Below, piece after piece: positions 19,075 to 28,195 of a stretch of 64,000 bases of DNA. The DNA lies in assembly GCA_009926135.1 (NCBI GenBank), contig RFPL01000001.1:1-64000 (forward strand), given 5' to 3'. Numbering within the stretch: the stretch's first letter is position 1; each line of letters begins with the position of its first letter. Source of the DNA: Sphingomonadaceae bacterium. Lineage in GTDB: Bacteria; Pseudomonadota; Alphaproteobacteria; Sphingomonadales; Sphingomonadaceae. The position numbers were made by a program, and so were the translations under genes. The notes under the pieces were generated by a model, which ran no database searches, was not told the origin of the DNA, and saw only the letters and a program-made list of their open reading frames with translations.

Positions 19075-20361
19075 ATGGCACAAATGTACAGCGGCCCGGA
19101 TCGATCAAGAACTGTGAGTTTTTCAGTGCTACACACCTTCAGTCGCAAGTCCCCCAGTACGCGCAACCGCCCTGTCCCGTTGTCCTTCACGGGGGCGTCT
19201 CTAATGGCACTATTGCTGGCGGGCTGCTCGTCGCTTGGCGGTGACGGCCCAACAACGAAGCGGATTGCTGCGGCCGAGGGGCAGGCACTGCTTGCCGCCC
19301 AGATTGAAGTCGTCAACCTAGACAGTGCGGTGACCGAGAGGCTTCAGGCATTTCATTCGCTTCCGCTGTTTTCGGATACTTTCGGAGAAGTACCACCGAC
19401 GGGCAGTGTGATTGGCCCGGGGGACGTTCTCGAAGTTTCAATCACCGAGGCCCCACCAGCAGTTCTCTTCGGGGGGGCATCAGGCGACAGCGCCTTGCGC
19501 AATCCCACCGCTGCATCGAATGTGCAGTCGGTGTCTTCGTCACGTGGCTGGACCTCGCCACAACAAGTGATCGATACCGAAGGGACAATCTTTGTGCCCT
19601 TTGCCGGCACGATCCCTGTCGCTGGCCGCAGCCCGCGGCAGATCGAACAGACAATTACTGATCGTCTGCGCGGCAAGGCCCACCAGCCACAAGTCATCGT
19701 GCGTCGGGTCGGCAATTCGGCCGCTACGGTCACCGTTCTAGGCGAAGTCGGTCAAAGCGGTCGCGTGCCGATCTCGGCGCATGGCGAGCGTCTCCTGGAA
19801 ATCATTGCTGCCGCCGGCGGTCCGAAACAGCCTCTAACCAAGACCCTGGTGCAAATTAGCCGGAACCAGCAAGTCTATGCCCTGCCGATGGGAGTGGTGA
19901 CACAGGACCCTCGGCAGAACATCGTCATGCAGCCAAACGATGTAGTGGCATTGCTGTTCCAGCCTTACACCTTCACGGCGCTGGGCGCGACCGGCCAGAG
20001 CAATGAGATTTCGTTCGAAGGCCCCGGCTTCAACCTTGCAAATGCACTAGGACGGATCGGCGGACTGGATGAAAACCGGGCCGATCCAAAGGGTGTATTC
20101 GTTTTCCGGTTTGAGGATCCCTCTGTGCTCAATGCAGCCAGTATTGCCGGTAAACCTCGTACAGCAGACGGCAAGGTTCCAGTCATTTACCGGATCGATT
20201 TGCGATCGCCCGCGAACCTGTTTTTGATCCAGCGATTCCCGATTAAACAGAATGATGTTTTGTTTGTCTCAAATGCTCCGCTTGTCGACTTCACGAAGTT
20301 CCTGGGGATTATTACGTCGACTGTGTTCTCCGTAGCCGGAATCGTAAATCTAGCGCAGTGA
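19075..20361 (+). CDS. Outer-membrane polysaccharide export lipoprotein (KpsD/Wza-like OPX)
   Basis: This 428-residue secreted lipoprotein has a hydrophobic segment ending in the lipobox LLAGC near residue 51. A Poly_export domain includes GPGDVLEVSI (about residue 114) and GTIFVPFAGTIPVAG. SLBB-type repeats follow, with VTVLGEVGQSGRVPI and LLEIIAAAGG. It ends in a hydrophobic stretch FLGIITSTVFSVAGIVNL. The OPX family forms the periplasmic and outer-membrane channel through which capsule exits, partnered by the KpsE-type protein. The ATG at 19075 gives an unusually long n-region; a GTG at 19114 is an alternative. It is separated from kpsEMT by about 13.5 kb, so the export machine is split within the locus. 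Confidence 0.88.
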   Translation: MAQMYSGPDRSRTVSFSVLHTFSRKSPSTRNRPVPLSFTGASLMALLLAGCSSLGGDGPTTKRIAAAEGQALLAAQIEVVNLDSAVTERLQAFHSLPLFSDTFGEVPPTGSVIGPGDVLEVSITEAPPAVLFGGASGDSALRNPTAASNVQSVSSSRGWTSPQQVIDTEGTIFVPFAGTIPVAGRSPRQIEQTITDRLRGKAHQPQVIVRRVGNSAATVTVLGEVGQSGRVPISAHGERLLEIIAAAGGPKQPLTKTLVQISRNQQVYALPMGVVTQDPRQNIVMQPNDVVALLFQPYTFTALGATGQSNEISFEGPGFNLANALGRIGGLDENRADPKGVFVFRFEDPSVLNAASIAGKPRTADGKVPVIYRIDLRSPANLFLIQRFPIKQNDVLFVSNAPLVDFTKFLGIITSTVFSVAGIVNLAQ

Positions 20362-20438
20362 GCGATTAATTAGCGAAGCATCGATGGCAGCTTTAGCCCG
20401 ATATGGCGCGACACTGGCCGTTTTGAGGAATGATACTA

Positions 20439-21575
20439 ATGTCGGAAAACGTGGCGGGAAGAGTCGCCCTGATTACTGGGGTTACTGGACAGGACGGCTC
20501 CTATCTTGCGGAGTTCTTGCTGCAGAAAGGCTATGAAGTTCACGGTATCAAGCGTCGTTCTTCGTTGTTCAATACACAGCGGGTCGATCATATTTACGCC
20601 GACCCGCACGTAGAGCACGCCAAGTTCAAGCTGCATTACGGCGATCTGAGTGACACCTCAAATCTAACCCGCATCATGCAGGAGGTTCAGCCCGACGAAG
20701 TCTATAACCTGGGCGCGCAAAGCCATGTAGCTGTGAGCTTCAGTGCACCAGAGTATACGGCAGATGTTGATGGCATCGGCACCTTGCGCCTGCTGGAAGC
20801 CATCCGCTTGCTCGGGCTGCAACAGAAGACCCGATTCTATCAAGCCTCGACCTCGGAACTGTACGGTCTGGTGCAAGAGATTCCGCAAAGGGAGACTACA
20901 CCCTTCTATCCGCGCTCCCCTTACGCCGTGGCGAAGCTCTATGCTTATTGGATTACCGTGAACTACCGCGAGGCATATGGCCTGTTCGCTTGCAACGGAA
21001 TCCTCTTCAATCACGAGAGCCCGCGGCGCGGCGAAACCTTTGTAACTCGCAAGATTACGCGCGGTCTTGCAAACATCAGCCAAGGACTGGAGTCCTGCTT
21101 GTTCATGGGCAACCTGGATGCCTTGCGTGACTGGGGCCATGCCAAGGACTACGTCCGGATGCAGTGGCTGATGTTGCAGCAAGATCAGCCTGAGGATTTC
21201 GTCATAGCAACCGGGCAACAGCACTCGGTCCGCGAATTTATCCAGTGGTCAGCCGAGGAACTAGGCATTGCCTTGCGTTTTGAAGGCACCGGGATCGAAG
21301 AAGTCGGTATCGTTGATACCGTAACCGGCAATATCTCAACTTCGGTAAAGCCCGGCGATGTGATTGTTCGGGTCGATGAGCGGTATTTCAGACCAGCCGA
21401 GGTGGAAACGCTGTTAGGTGATCCAGCGAAGGCCAAGGAAAGCCTTGGCTGGTACCCCGAGATTTCTGCTCGCGAGATGTGTTCGGAAATGGTCGCCTCA
21501 GATCTCGCCTTGGCACGCCGCCACGCGTTGTTGAGGGCCCATGGCCTCGATGCGCCTGTCTCTATCGAAAGCTGA
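20439..21575 (+). CDS. gmd: GDP-mannose 4,6-dehydratase
   Basis: This 378-residue extended SDR converts GDP-D-mannose to GDP-4-keto-6-deoxy-D-mannose. Diagnostic motifs are [17 protein letters not shown] (NADP binding), [34 protein letters not shown], the catalytic Y-x3-K in SPYAVAKLY, and [13 protein letters not shown]. The ATG at 20439 is preferred because GAGGA at 20424-20428 is correctly spaced; the in-frame ATG at 20430 is too close to it. It is followed after nine bases by the GDP-fucose synthase gene. Together they supply GDP-L-fucose for the polymer. Confidence 0.97.
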   Translation: MSENVAGRVALITGVTGQDGSYLAEFLLQKGYEVHGIKRRSSLFNTQRVDHIYADPHVEHAKFKLHYGDLSDTSNLTRIMQEVQPDEVYNLGAQSHVAVSFSAPEYTADVDGIGTLRLLEAIRLLGLQQKTRFYQASTSELYGLVQEIPQRETTPFYPRSPYAVAKLYAYWITVNYREAYGLFACNGILFNHESPRRGETFVTRKITRGLANISQGLESCLFMGNLDALRDWGHAKDYVRMQWLMLQQDQPEDFVIATGQQHSVREFIQWSAEELGIALRFEGTGIEEVGIVDTVTGNISTSVKPGDVIVRVDERYFRPAEVETLLGDPAKAKESLGWYPEISAREMCSEMVASDLALARRHALLRAHGLDAPVSIES

Positions 21576-21584
21576 GGTAACGGC

Positions 21585-22538
21585 ATGTCCATTTTTGTCG
21601 CAGGGCACCGGGGCATGGTTGGATCTGCTATCCTGCGCCAGCTTGAAGCACGCGGCCACACTCCAGTGGTAAGAACCCGTGAAGAGCTAGATCTTGCAGA
21701 CCAGGCGGCAGTACGGGTCTTTTTTGAAGAAACAAAACCAGACGCAGTGATACTGGCGGCTGCCCGGGTCGGTGGCATTCATGCCAACAACACATACCCT
21801 GCGGACTTCATTTACGAAAACTTGATGATCGAATGCAACGTGATTCATCAGGCATTCCGCGCAGGCGTCCGGCGGCTTTTGTTTCTTGGCTCGTCTTGCA
21901 TTTATCCGCGGTCTGCAGCGCAGCCAATGGCGGAAAGTGCGCTGCTAACTGGGGTGCTCGAGCCAACAAACGAACCCTATGCGATAGCGAAGATTGCTGG
22001 AATCAAGCTGTGTGAAAGCTATAATCGGCAACACGGGACCGACTTTCGCAGCGTGATGCCGACCAACCTTTACGGACCAGGCGACAACTTTCATCCAGAG
22101 AACTCGCACGTGCTCCCTGCCCTGATCCGTCGCTTCCACGAGGCGGTCATTGCCCAGCGCGATAGCGTAACAATATGGGGGACTGGGACCCCGAGACGGG
22201 AATTCCTCCACGTTGACGACATGGCCGCCGCCTCGCTCTTCGTTATGGATCTCGATCAGGAAACTTACCTGGCCAACACCGATCCCATGCTTAGTCACAT
22301 CAATGTTGGCTGCGGTAGCGATGTGACAATTGCCGAGTTGGCAACCATCATTGCCGAAGTAGTAGGATATCGAGGTGAAGTCTGCTTCGATACCACAAAA
22401 CCGGACGGCACTTCGCGCAAACTGATGGATGTAAGTCGCCTAACGAGCATGGGCTGGAATTCGCGGATCAGTCTCGAGCACGGCATTGCGAGTACTTTTG
22501 AATGGTTTCTCGACAACCAATCCAAGCTCAGGATTTGA
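21585..22538 (+). CDS. fcl: GDP-L-fucose synthase
   Basis: This is a 317-residue SDR epimerase-reductase of the WcaG/Fcl type. Features are [13 protein letters not shown] (NADPH binding), the SSCIYPR motif, the Y-x3-K in [10 protein letters not shown], and [19 protein letters not shown]. It performs 3,5-epimerisation and 4-reduction of the Gmd product to GDP-L-fucose. It follows gmd by nine bases with a GAGGT ribosome-binding site, so it is co-translated with its pathway partner. No fucosyltransferase can be singled out from the neighbouring transferases. Confidence 0.97.
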   Translation: MSIFVAGHRGMVGSAILRQLEARGHTPVVRTREELDLADQAAVRVFFEETKPDAVILAAARVGGIHANNTYPADFIYENLMIECNVIHQAFRAGVRRLLFLGSSCIYPRSAAQPMAESALLTGVLEPTNEPYAIAKIAGIKLCESYNRQHGTDFRSVMPTNLYGPGDNFHPENSHVLPALIRRFHEAVIAQRDSVTIWGTGTPRREFLHVDDMAAASLFVMDLDQETYLANTDPMLSHINVGCGSDVTIAELATIIAEVVGYRGEVCFDTTKPDGTSRKLMDVSRLTSMGWNSRISLEHGIASTFEWFLDNQSKLRI

Positions 22539-22659
22539 CAGGCCTGCATGCTTCGCTTCAATCTATCGATACATTCATCGCTTCATTTGATATTATTGAT
22601 TTCAATGACTTTATTTCCAAACAGGGTTTCGAGGAATCTCAACTGCAGCGAGCACGTTA

Positions 22660-23646
22660 GTGGATAACAAGATCGATTCCGTTGACGAAGTCCTCAAGCG
22701 CGGCCGCGAGGTTATCTCGGCCGAGGCGGACGCCCTCGGCCAGCTGGCCCTGCTACTTGACGGAGCGTTTCCAGAAGCCTGCGCTGCGATCAACCAAGTC
22801 CGCCGCCAGTTGGTAGTGACTGGCATGGGTAAGTCCGGCCATATTGCCCGGAAGGTTGCCGCCACCTTCGCCGCCACCGGGACCCCGGCAATCTATATCC
22901 ATCCAAGCGAGGCCGGGCACGGCGACCTTGGCATGCTTAGCACGGGCGATGTGCTGCTGGTCTTCTCGAATTCTGGCAATACCCCGGAATTGCGCGCGAT
23001 ACTGAGCTATGCCCGCAAGAAGCAGATCCCGATCATCGGCGTAGCTGCCCGGAGGAACTCGCTGCTAATCGATTTGGCCGACATCCAGTTGCTGCTGCCG
23101 CGTATACCCGAAGCCTGCCCGGTGAGCGTCGCGCCGACCACTTCGACGACCATGCAACTGGCACTCGGCGATGCCCTGGCCATGACCGTCATGGACCTAC
23201 GCGGCGTGTCGAAGAACCACCTGCGCGCATTGCATCCGGCCGGGTCGATCGGCCTGGCGCTCGCTCCAGTCAGCGAGATCATGCACGGCGCGGACCGGCT
23301 GCCGCTGGTCAGCGAAGACGCCGGGATGCCCGAGGCGATCTCGGTCATGACTTCGGGCTGCTTCGGACTGGCCGGAGTGATCGATCGCACCGGCACGCTG
23401 GTCGGCATCATCACCGATGGTGATTTGCGGCGGCGCTTCGGCGTGCTGACCACGGCCTTTGCGCGCGAAGTCATGACCCAGGCGCCGAAGGTCATCCCCG
23501 CCGACATGCCCGCTGGCGAAGCCCTGGTCTTCCTTAACGACAACAAGATCACCGCCGCCTTTGTGGTCGAGGATGCGGAGGTTGGCCCACGCTTGCCACT
23601 GGGGATCATCCATATCCACGATCTGCTGCGCCACGGGCTCAACTGA
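22660..23646 (+). CDS. kpsF: D-arabinose-5-phosphate isomerase (KpsF/KdsD family)
   Basis: This 328-residue enzyme has an N-terminal SIS domain (VVTGMGKSGHIARKVAATFA, IHPSEAGHGDLG, FSNSGNTPELRAIL) and two C-terminal CBS domains with the SEIMHG and AREVMTQAPKVIP boundaries. It isomerises ribulose-5-phosphate to arabinose-5-phosphate, the first committed step of Kdo synthesis. The GTG start at 22660 lies after a 121-base A/T-rich spacer that probably carries the promoter for the whole kpsF-kdsB-kdsA-kpsC-kpsS run. With kdsA and kdsB here it supplies CMP-Kdo; kdsC (the 8-phosphate phosphatase) is not in the window. Confidence 0.95.
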   Translation: MDNKIDSVDEVLKRGREVISAEADALGQLALLLDGAFPEACAAINQVRRQLVVTGMGKSGHIARKVAATFAATGTPAIYIHPSEAGHGDLGMLSTGDVLLVFSNSGNTPELRAILSYARKKQIPIIGVAARRNSLLIDLADIQLLLPRIPEACPVSVAPTTSTTMQLALGDALAMTVMDLRGVSKNHLRALHPAGSIGLALAPVSEIMHGADRLPLVSEDAGMPEAISVMTSGCFGLAGVIDRTGTLVGIITDGDLRRRFGVLTTAFAREVMTQAPKVIPADMPAGEALVFLNDNKITAAFVVEDAEVGPRLPLGIIHIHDLLRHGLN

Positions 23647-23654
23647 ACCGGGCG

Positions 23655-24458
23655 ATGACACCCGATTTCGCGATCCTGATTCCGGCGCGCTATGCCTCGA
23701 CCCGCTATCCGGGCAAGCCGTTGGCCCTGCTGCGCGGCGCGGATGGCGCTGCGCACAGCCTGATCGAACGCAGTTGGCGCGCGGCAACGGCCGTCGCCCC
23801 GACCGAACGGGTCTGGGTGGCGACTGACGATAGTCGTATTGCCGATGCCGTGCGCAGCTTTGGCGGGCAGGTGGTGATGACGCCTGAAAGCTGCCGCAAT
23901 GGCACCGAACGCTGTGCTGCCGCCTTGGACGTGCTGGGCGAGATCGCGCCGGTGATCGTCAATTTGCAGGGTGATGCCCCGCTGACTCCGGCTTTCGTCG
24001 TCAGCGATCTGGTCGCCGCCCTCGCTGCCGACCCGGCTGCAGCCATGGCGACGCCCGCGGTGGAATGTTCGGCCAGCCTCTATACGCACCTGATCACTGA
24101 CCAGGCCGCCGGGCGCGCCGGCGGAACGACCGTGGTGGCCGATGCCAGCGGACGCGCGCTCTATTTTTCCAAGCGCGTCATTCCGCACCTACCCGCCAGC
24201 GCGCCAGACGCACATGCGGCTGTCCGGCTGCACCTTGGGGTCTATGCCTACCGCCCCGCTGCGCTGGCCAGCTATGCCGCGCTTGAACCCACGCCGCTCG
24301 AGCTGTGCGAGGGGCTGGAGCAGCTCCGGTTCCTGGAGAGCGGCCAGCCCATTCGCCTGGTTCCCTTCCCGGCACTGGAGTGGGACTGCATCGAGCTAAA
24401 CAACCCGGAAGACGTGCCAGCGATAGAAGCCATTTTGCAGGCGCGCGGCATCCGCTAA
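23655..24458 (+). CDS. kdsB: CMP-Kdo synthetase (3-deoxy-manno-octulosonate cytidylyltransferase)
   Basis: This 267-residue nucleotidyltransferase opens [20 protein letters not shown], the CTP-binding N-terminus of KdsB. It has [13 protein letters not shown] and a pyrophosphate/metal motif at about residue 100. In that motif it reads LQGDAP instead of the usual Q-G-D-E-P; the aspartate is kept but the adjacent acid is lost. RPAAL and the C-terminal [10 protein letters not shown] are normal. It couples Kdo to CMP so that KpsC and KpsS can use it. It follows kpsF by eight bases and precedes kdsA by eight bases, so these are clearly one operon. Confidence 0.93.
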   Translation: MTPDFAILIPARYASTRYPGKPLALLRGADGAAHSLIERSWRAATAVAPTERVWVATDDSRIADAVRSFGGQVVMTPESCRNGTERCAAALDVLGEIAPVIVNLQGDAPLTPAFVVSDLVAALAADPAAAMATPAVECSASLYTHLITDQAAGRAGGTTVVADASGRALYFSKRVIPHLPASAPDAHAAVRLHLGVYAYRPAALASYAALEPTPLELCEGLEQLRFLESGQPIRLVPFPALEWDCIELNNPEDVPAIEAILQARGIR

Positions 24459-24466
24459 GAGGCGGC

Positions 24467-25303
24467 ATGACCGGTCCAACCGTAACCCTGCCTGGCGGCA
24501 TCGCCCTGGCCAATCATTTGCCGCTGGCGCTGATCGCCGGCATGAACGTAATCGAGGACCGCGCGGTCCTGCACGAGGTGGCCGCACATTTCGTCGAAGT
24601 GACCGGGCGGCTCGGCATTCCCTATGTCTTCAAGGCCAGTTTCGACAAGGCCAACCGCTCGTCGCTGGCCTCGTTCCGAGGTCCCGGGCTGGAGGCAGGG
24701 CTGGCCGAGCTGGCCGAGGTAAAGGCTCGGTTCGGCGTTCCGGTGCTGACCGACGTGCACGAGCCATGGCAGGCCGAGGCCGTGGCCGAAGTTGCCGATA
24801 TCCTGCAACTGCCGGCCTTCCTTGCCCGCCAGACCGACCTAGTTGCGGCGCTGGCCCGCACCGGCAAGCCGATCAACATCAAGAAGCCGCAGTTTCTTGC
24901 GCCAGAGGAAATGCGCCACATCATCGCCAAATGCCGCGAGGCGGGTAATTCCCAGGTCCTGCTGTGCGAACGCGGATCGAGCTTCGGCTACAACAACCTA
25001 GTGGTCGACATGTTGGGCATCGACCTGATGAAGCCGATGGCGCCGGTGATCTTCGACGTGACCCATGCCCTGCAGAAGCCGGGCGGGCGGGCCGACAGCG
25101 CAGACGGACGCGGCGCCCAGACCGCAGCGCTGGCCCGGGCCGGGGTAGCAGTCGGCATCGCCGGCCTGTTTCTTGAAGCCCATCCTGATCCCGCCACGGC
25201 GAAATGCGATGGTCCGAGCGCACTGCCGCTGCGCGAACTGGAGCCGCTGTTGCGCCAACTCATCGCCGTGGACGCTGCCGTGAAGCCGGGAACCGCGGCT
25301 TGA
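24467..25303 (+). CDS. kdsA: Kdo-8-phosphate synthase
   Basis: This 278-residue TIM-barrel synthase condenses phosphoenolpyruvate with arabinose-5-phosphate. Nearly all family motifs are intact: [68 protein letters not shown] and FDVTHALQ. The N-terminal AGMNVIED has Asn where metal-dependent KdsAs have Cys, which places it in the metal-independent class. The ATG at 24467 follows AGAGG; upstream in-frame codons belong to kdsB read in another frame. Its stop overlaps the TTG of kpsC. Confidence 0.96.
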   Translation: MTGPTVTLPGGIALANHLPLALIAGMNVIEDRAVLHEVAAHFVEVTGRLGIPYVFKASFDKANRSSLASFRGPGLEAGLAELAEVKARFGVPVLTDVHEPWQAEAVAEVADILQLPAFLARQTDLVAALARTGKPINIKKPQFLAPEEMRHIIAKCREAGNSQVLLCERGSSFGYNNLVVDMLGIDLMKPMAPVIFDVTHALQKPGGRADSADGRGAQTAALARAGVAVGIAGLFLEAHPDPATAKCDGPSALPLRELEPLLRQLIAVDAAVKPGTAA

Positions 25304-26916
25304 GCAAGCCGTTCCTGCAAATCCCCCCCTTCCCCGGCGGCAGGGGCCTGTCCATTGTCCAGCCGGGGGCCAGCACCTTTGCACCTGACGAGGCGCGGAG
25401 GTTGTTGACCGCAAACAGGGTGGGAGGGGCATTCTGGGCACCGCCCGTCACGGTAAAGGCCGGGTGCGAACTGGTTCTGGTGCCCGGTAATGCTGCCGAG
25501 CTGGCCGTGATGCTGCGGAACCTCAAGGACCCAGGGGTCACCATCGTCGTGCCGCCGGGCCTGCGCCGGCCCACGGGCTATGCATTAATCGAAGGCCCGT
25601 TCGATCCCTGGCACGTGGCCAGTCAGGCCAGCGAAGTCTGGGCCGGGACCGATCGCGAGCTTGCCACAGTCGCGGCCCTGCTGGGCAAGCCGGTGCGCTT
25701 GTTCGACGCCGAGCGAGCGGCGCGACAGCAGCCCGACCTGATCAAGGCGCTGGAGCACGAGCTTGCCGCCAGTCAGTATTCCAGCCCGTTCGACGGCCAG
25801 CCCTGGTCCCTTGCTCAGGCAATCGAGCAGCTGGGCGAATGGCGCCGGCTGATCGACGGCAATCGCGCCTTTCGCGCGGTCTATGGCGTGGCGCGGTGGA
25901 AGCGTGTTTCGGTCGACCCGCTGCTATGGGACGGGACTGGTCCAGTGCGTCATGCCCGGCGGCTGATCCCCGGCCTAACAGTTGGTACGCCGGTCGTGGC
26001 CTGGAAATCGCGTACTGCCCCTGCCTTGCTTTCAGCGATTGAAGCAGCCGGAGCCGCAATTGCCGAACTGGAAGACGGCTTTATCCGCTCTGTCGGGCTA
26101 GGTGCAAACTGCGTTCCCCCATTGAGCATAATTGCCGACAGAACAGGGGTTTATTTTGATCCGAACGCAAGCAGCGACCTTGAACGACTGCTTGAATGCG
26201 GTGAACTGCCCCCCCGGTGGGTCGAGCGGGCCGGAGAATTGCGAAGAACACTCGTTCGGGCTGGAATAAGCAAGTATGGGCAAGGAGAAGTAACCGCGCC
26301 GCCTGCTGTGGGGCCAGGTCGGCGAATACTTGTAACCGGACAAGTTGAGGACGACCGATCGGTGCTGAGCGGAGGGGCAAATTGCACTAACCTAGAGCTG
26401 ATCGCCAAGGCGCGCGCGCTCGAACCAGATGCGTGGATCGTCTACAAGCCGCACCCCGATGTTGAAGCGGGGCATCGCAAGGGACACGTCCCTGATGCGG
26501 AAGCTCTTCGTTACGCCGATACGATTGAGCGGCAGACGCCGATTGGCGCGCTGATCGAGCAGGTCGATGCGCTCCACGTGATCACTTCGCTGGCCGGATT
26601 CGAAGCCCTGCTGCGCGGCAAGGCCGTGACCACCCATGGCCAGCCGTTCTATGCTGGCTGGGGCCTGACGCGCGACATGGGTCCAGCCAACCCGCGCCGC
26701 ACGCGCCGCCGCAGCCTAGATGAACTCGTGGCCGCCACGCTGATCGGCTATCCGCGTTACGTCGATCCGGTGACCCGTCTGCCCTGCCCGCCTGAAGTGC
26801 TGGTTCAGCGGATCGCAGCAGGCCAGGCCCGCGTGTCCTCCCCGCTGATTGTCCTGCGCGAATGGCAGGGGCGTCTGCGACTGCTATGGCAGCGGCTATC
26901 GGGAGGACGGCGATGA
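25300..26916 (+). CDS. kpsC: KpsC-like Kdo transferase with one intact module
   Basis: This protein of about 538 residues belongs to the KpsC/LipB capsule family. Residues about 230-500 form a complete module: [18 protein letters not shown] (about 257), [29 protein letters not shown] (about 384), and [13 protein letters not shown] with FYAGWGLT. Residues 1-200 look like a shrunken copy of a first module: a stretch ending [13 protein letters not shown] matches the end of the family repeat, but no EDGF or HPD motif is present. Characterised KpsC proteins are about 675 residues with two modules. The start is a TTG inside the kdsA stop (TTGA), implying coupled translation. It should add Kdo to the lipid acceptor primed by KpsS. 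Confidence 0.87.
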   Translation: MSKPFLQIPPFPGGRGLSIVQPGASTFAPDEARRLLTANRVGGAFWAPPVTVKAGCELVLVPGNAAELAVMLRNLKDPGVTIVVPPGLRRPTGYALIEGPFDPWHVASQASEVWAGTDRELATVAALLGKPVRLFDAERAARQQPDLIKALEHELAASQYSSPFDGQPWSLAQAIEQLGEWRRLIDGNRAFRAVYGVARWKRVSVDPLLWDGTGPVRHARRLIPGLTVGTPVVAWKSRTAPALLSAIEAAGAAIAELEDGFIRSVGLGANCVPPLSIIADRTGVYFDPNASSDLERLLECGELPPRWVERAGELRRTLVRAGISKYGQGEVTAPPAVGPGRRILVTGQVEDDRSVLSGGANCTNLELIAKARALEPDAWIVYKPHPDVEAGHRKGHVPDAEALRYADTIERQTPIGALIEQVDALHVITSLAGFEALLRGKAVTTHGQPFYAGWGLTRDMGPANPRRTRRRSLDELVAATLIGYPRYVDPVTRLPCPPEVLVQRIAAGQARVSSPLIVLREWQGRLRLLWQRLSGGRR

Positions 26917-28175
26917 GTGCCCAGTGGACCCCGCGCCGCGAATTCCTGTTCCTGCAGGGCCCGCCGGGTCCGTTCTTCCGCGAACTGGCTACCGCGCTCG
27001 CCGAGCATGGTTGCGGCGTGCACCGGATCAACCTGTCTGGCGGTGACCGCTATGACTGGCCAGACGCGGCGACCAATTATCGCGGCCGCAAACGCAACTG
27101 GCCGATGTTCCTTGACCGGTACCTGCGCGCGCACAACATCACCGACATGGTGCTGTTCGGCGATTGCCGGCCGATGCACCAGGCCGCCCTGCGCATGGCC
27201 CAGCTGCGCGGAGTCCACATCCACGTCTACGAGGAAGGCTACATCCGCCCGGACTGGATGACGCTGGAACGCGACGGCGTGAACGGCCATTCGCCGATGG
27301 AGCGGGATCCGCAAACGATCCTGGCTGAGGCCAGCCAACTGCCGCCAATCCCCCAGCTGCCGGCGATTACCGCCGAATTCAGGCGGCGCGCACGCGATTC
27401 CTATTGGCACTACCACCACGTGGTGACCGGGCGCTGGCAGTTCCCGTTCTATCGCACACACCGCCAAGGTTCGATCATCCTCGACGGGATTGGCTGGCTC
27501 TGGCGCCTCTCGCTGCGGGCGCGGCGCCAGCGCCAGGCTTTGGAGACCCTGGCCGCGATTGCCGGGAGAGAGTTCTTCGTCTTTCCGCTCCAGCTGACCG
27601 GGGACTACCAGATCCGGCATCACTCGCCGTTCGGCTCGATGCACGTCGCGGTCGATTATGTGCTGGAAAGCTTCGCCCGCTTTGCCCCGGCGGAAACGGT
27701 GCTGCTGGTCAAGGAACACCCGCTCGACAGCGGCTACACCAACTGGCGCGCCTATCTGCTGGCCAAGGCACAGCGGCTGGGCGTCGCCGGACGGGTCTAT
27801 CACATTGACGGGGGAGAGCTTGACGATCTCTCGGCCGCGGCCAAGGGCATGGTCTGCGTCAATAGTACCTCGGCCACGCTGGCGCTCGAAGTGGGTACGC
27901 CGGTATCCGTGCTGGGCGATGCCATCTATGACATCAAGGGGATCACCCACAGCGGCGGGCTCGACAGTTTCTGGGCACGCCCCACTCCCCCCGATGCCGA
28001 ACTTTATGCCGCCTTCAAGCGGGTGCTCCACGCCAAGTGCCTGGTCCGTGGCGGCCTTGCCAGCGCCTCTGCCACGGCAATCCTGGTCCGCAATTCGGTT
28101 GCCAGGCTCCTGTCCGACGACTTGCCCCCGGTGCGCCAGAGCGAGCCGGCGCGGATCGTCCGTGCGGTCGGCTAA
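26913..28175 (+). CDS. kpsS: KpsS-like Kdo transferase
   Basis: This 420-residue capsule synthesis protein starts with FLFLQGPPGPFFRELATAL, the typical N-terminus of KpsS. It has INLSGGDRYDWP, VLFGDCRPMHQAA, HVYEEGYIRPDWMTLE, LLVKEHPLD (the H-P motif) and CVNSTSATLALE. In characterised systems KpsS adds the first Kdo to lysophosphatidylglycerol at the inner face of the membrane, starting the linker. The ATG at 26913 overlaps the kpsC stop (ATGA) and has an excellent GGGAGG site. Length and motifs are complete. Confidence 0.93.
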   Translation: MSAQWTPRREFLFLQGPPGPFFRELATALAEHGCGVHRINLSGGDRYDWPDAATNYRGRKRNWPMFLDRYLRAHNITDMVLFGDCRPMHQAALRMAQLRGVHIHVYEEGYIRPDWMTLERDGVNGHSPMERDPQTILAEASQLPPIPQLPAITAEFRRRARDSYWHYHHVVTGRWQFPFYRTHRQGSIILDGIGWLWRLSLRARRQRQALETLAAIAGREFFVFPLQLTGDYQIRHHSPFGSMHVAVDYVLESFARFAPAETVLLVKEHPLDSGYTNWRAYLLAKAQRLGVAGRVYHIDGGELDDLSAAAKGMVCVNSTSATLALEVGTPVSVLGDAIYDIKGITHSGGLDSFWARPTPPDAELYAAFKRVLHAKCLVRGGLASASATAILVRNSVARLLSDDLPPVRQSEPARIVRAVG

Positions 28176-28195
28176 GGCCTGATCGTCCGCCAGCC

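Noticed and set aside
26805-28031. A 408-codon open frame antisense to kpsS
   Set aside because: Compositional shadow; kpsS motifs on the plus strand are complete.
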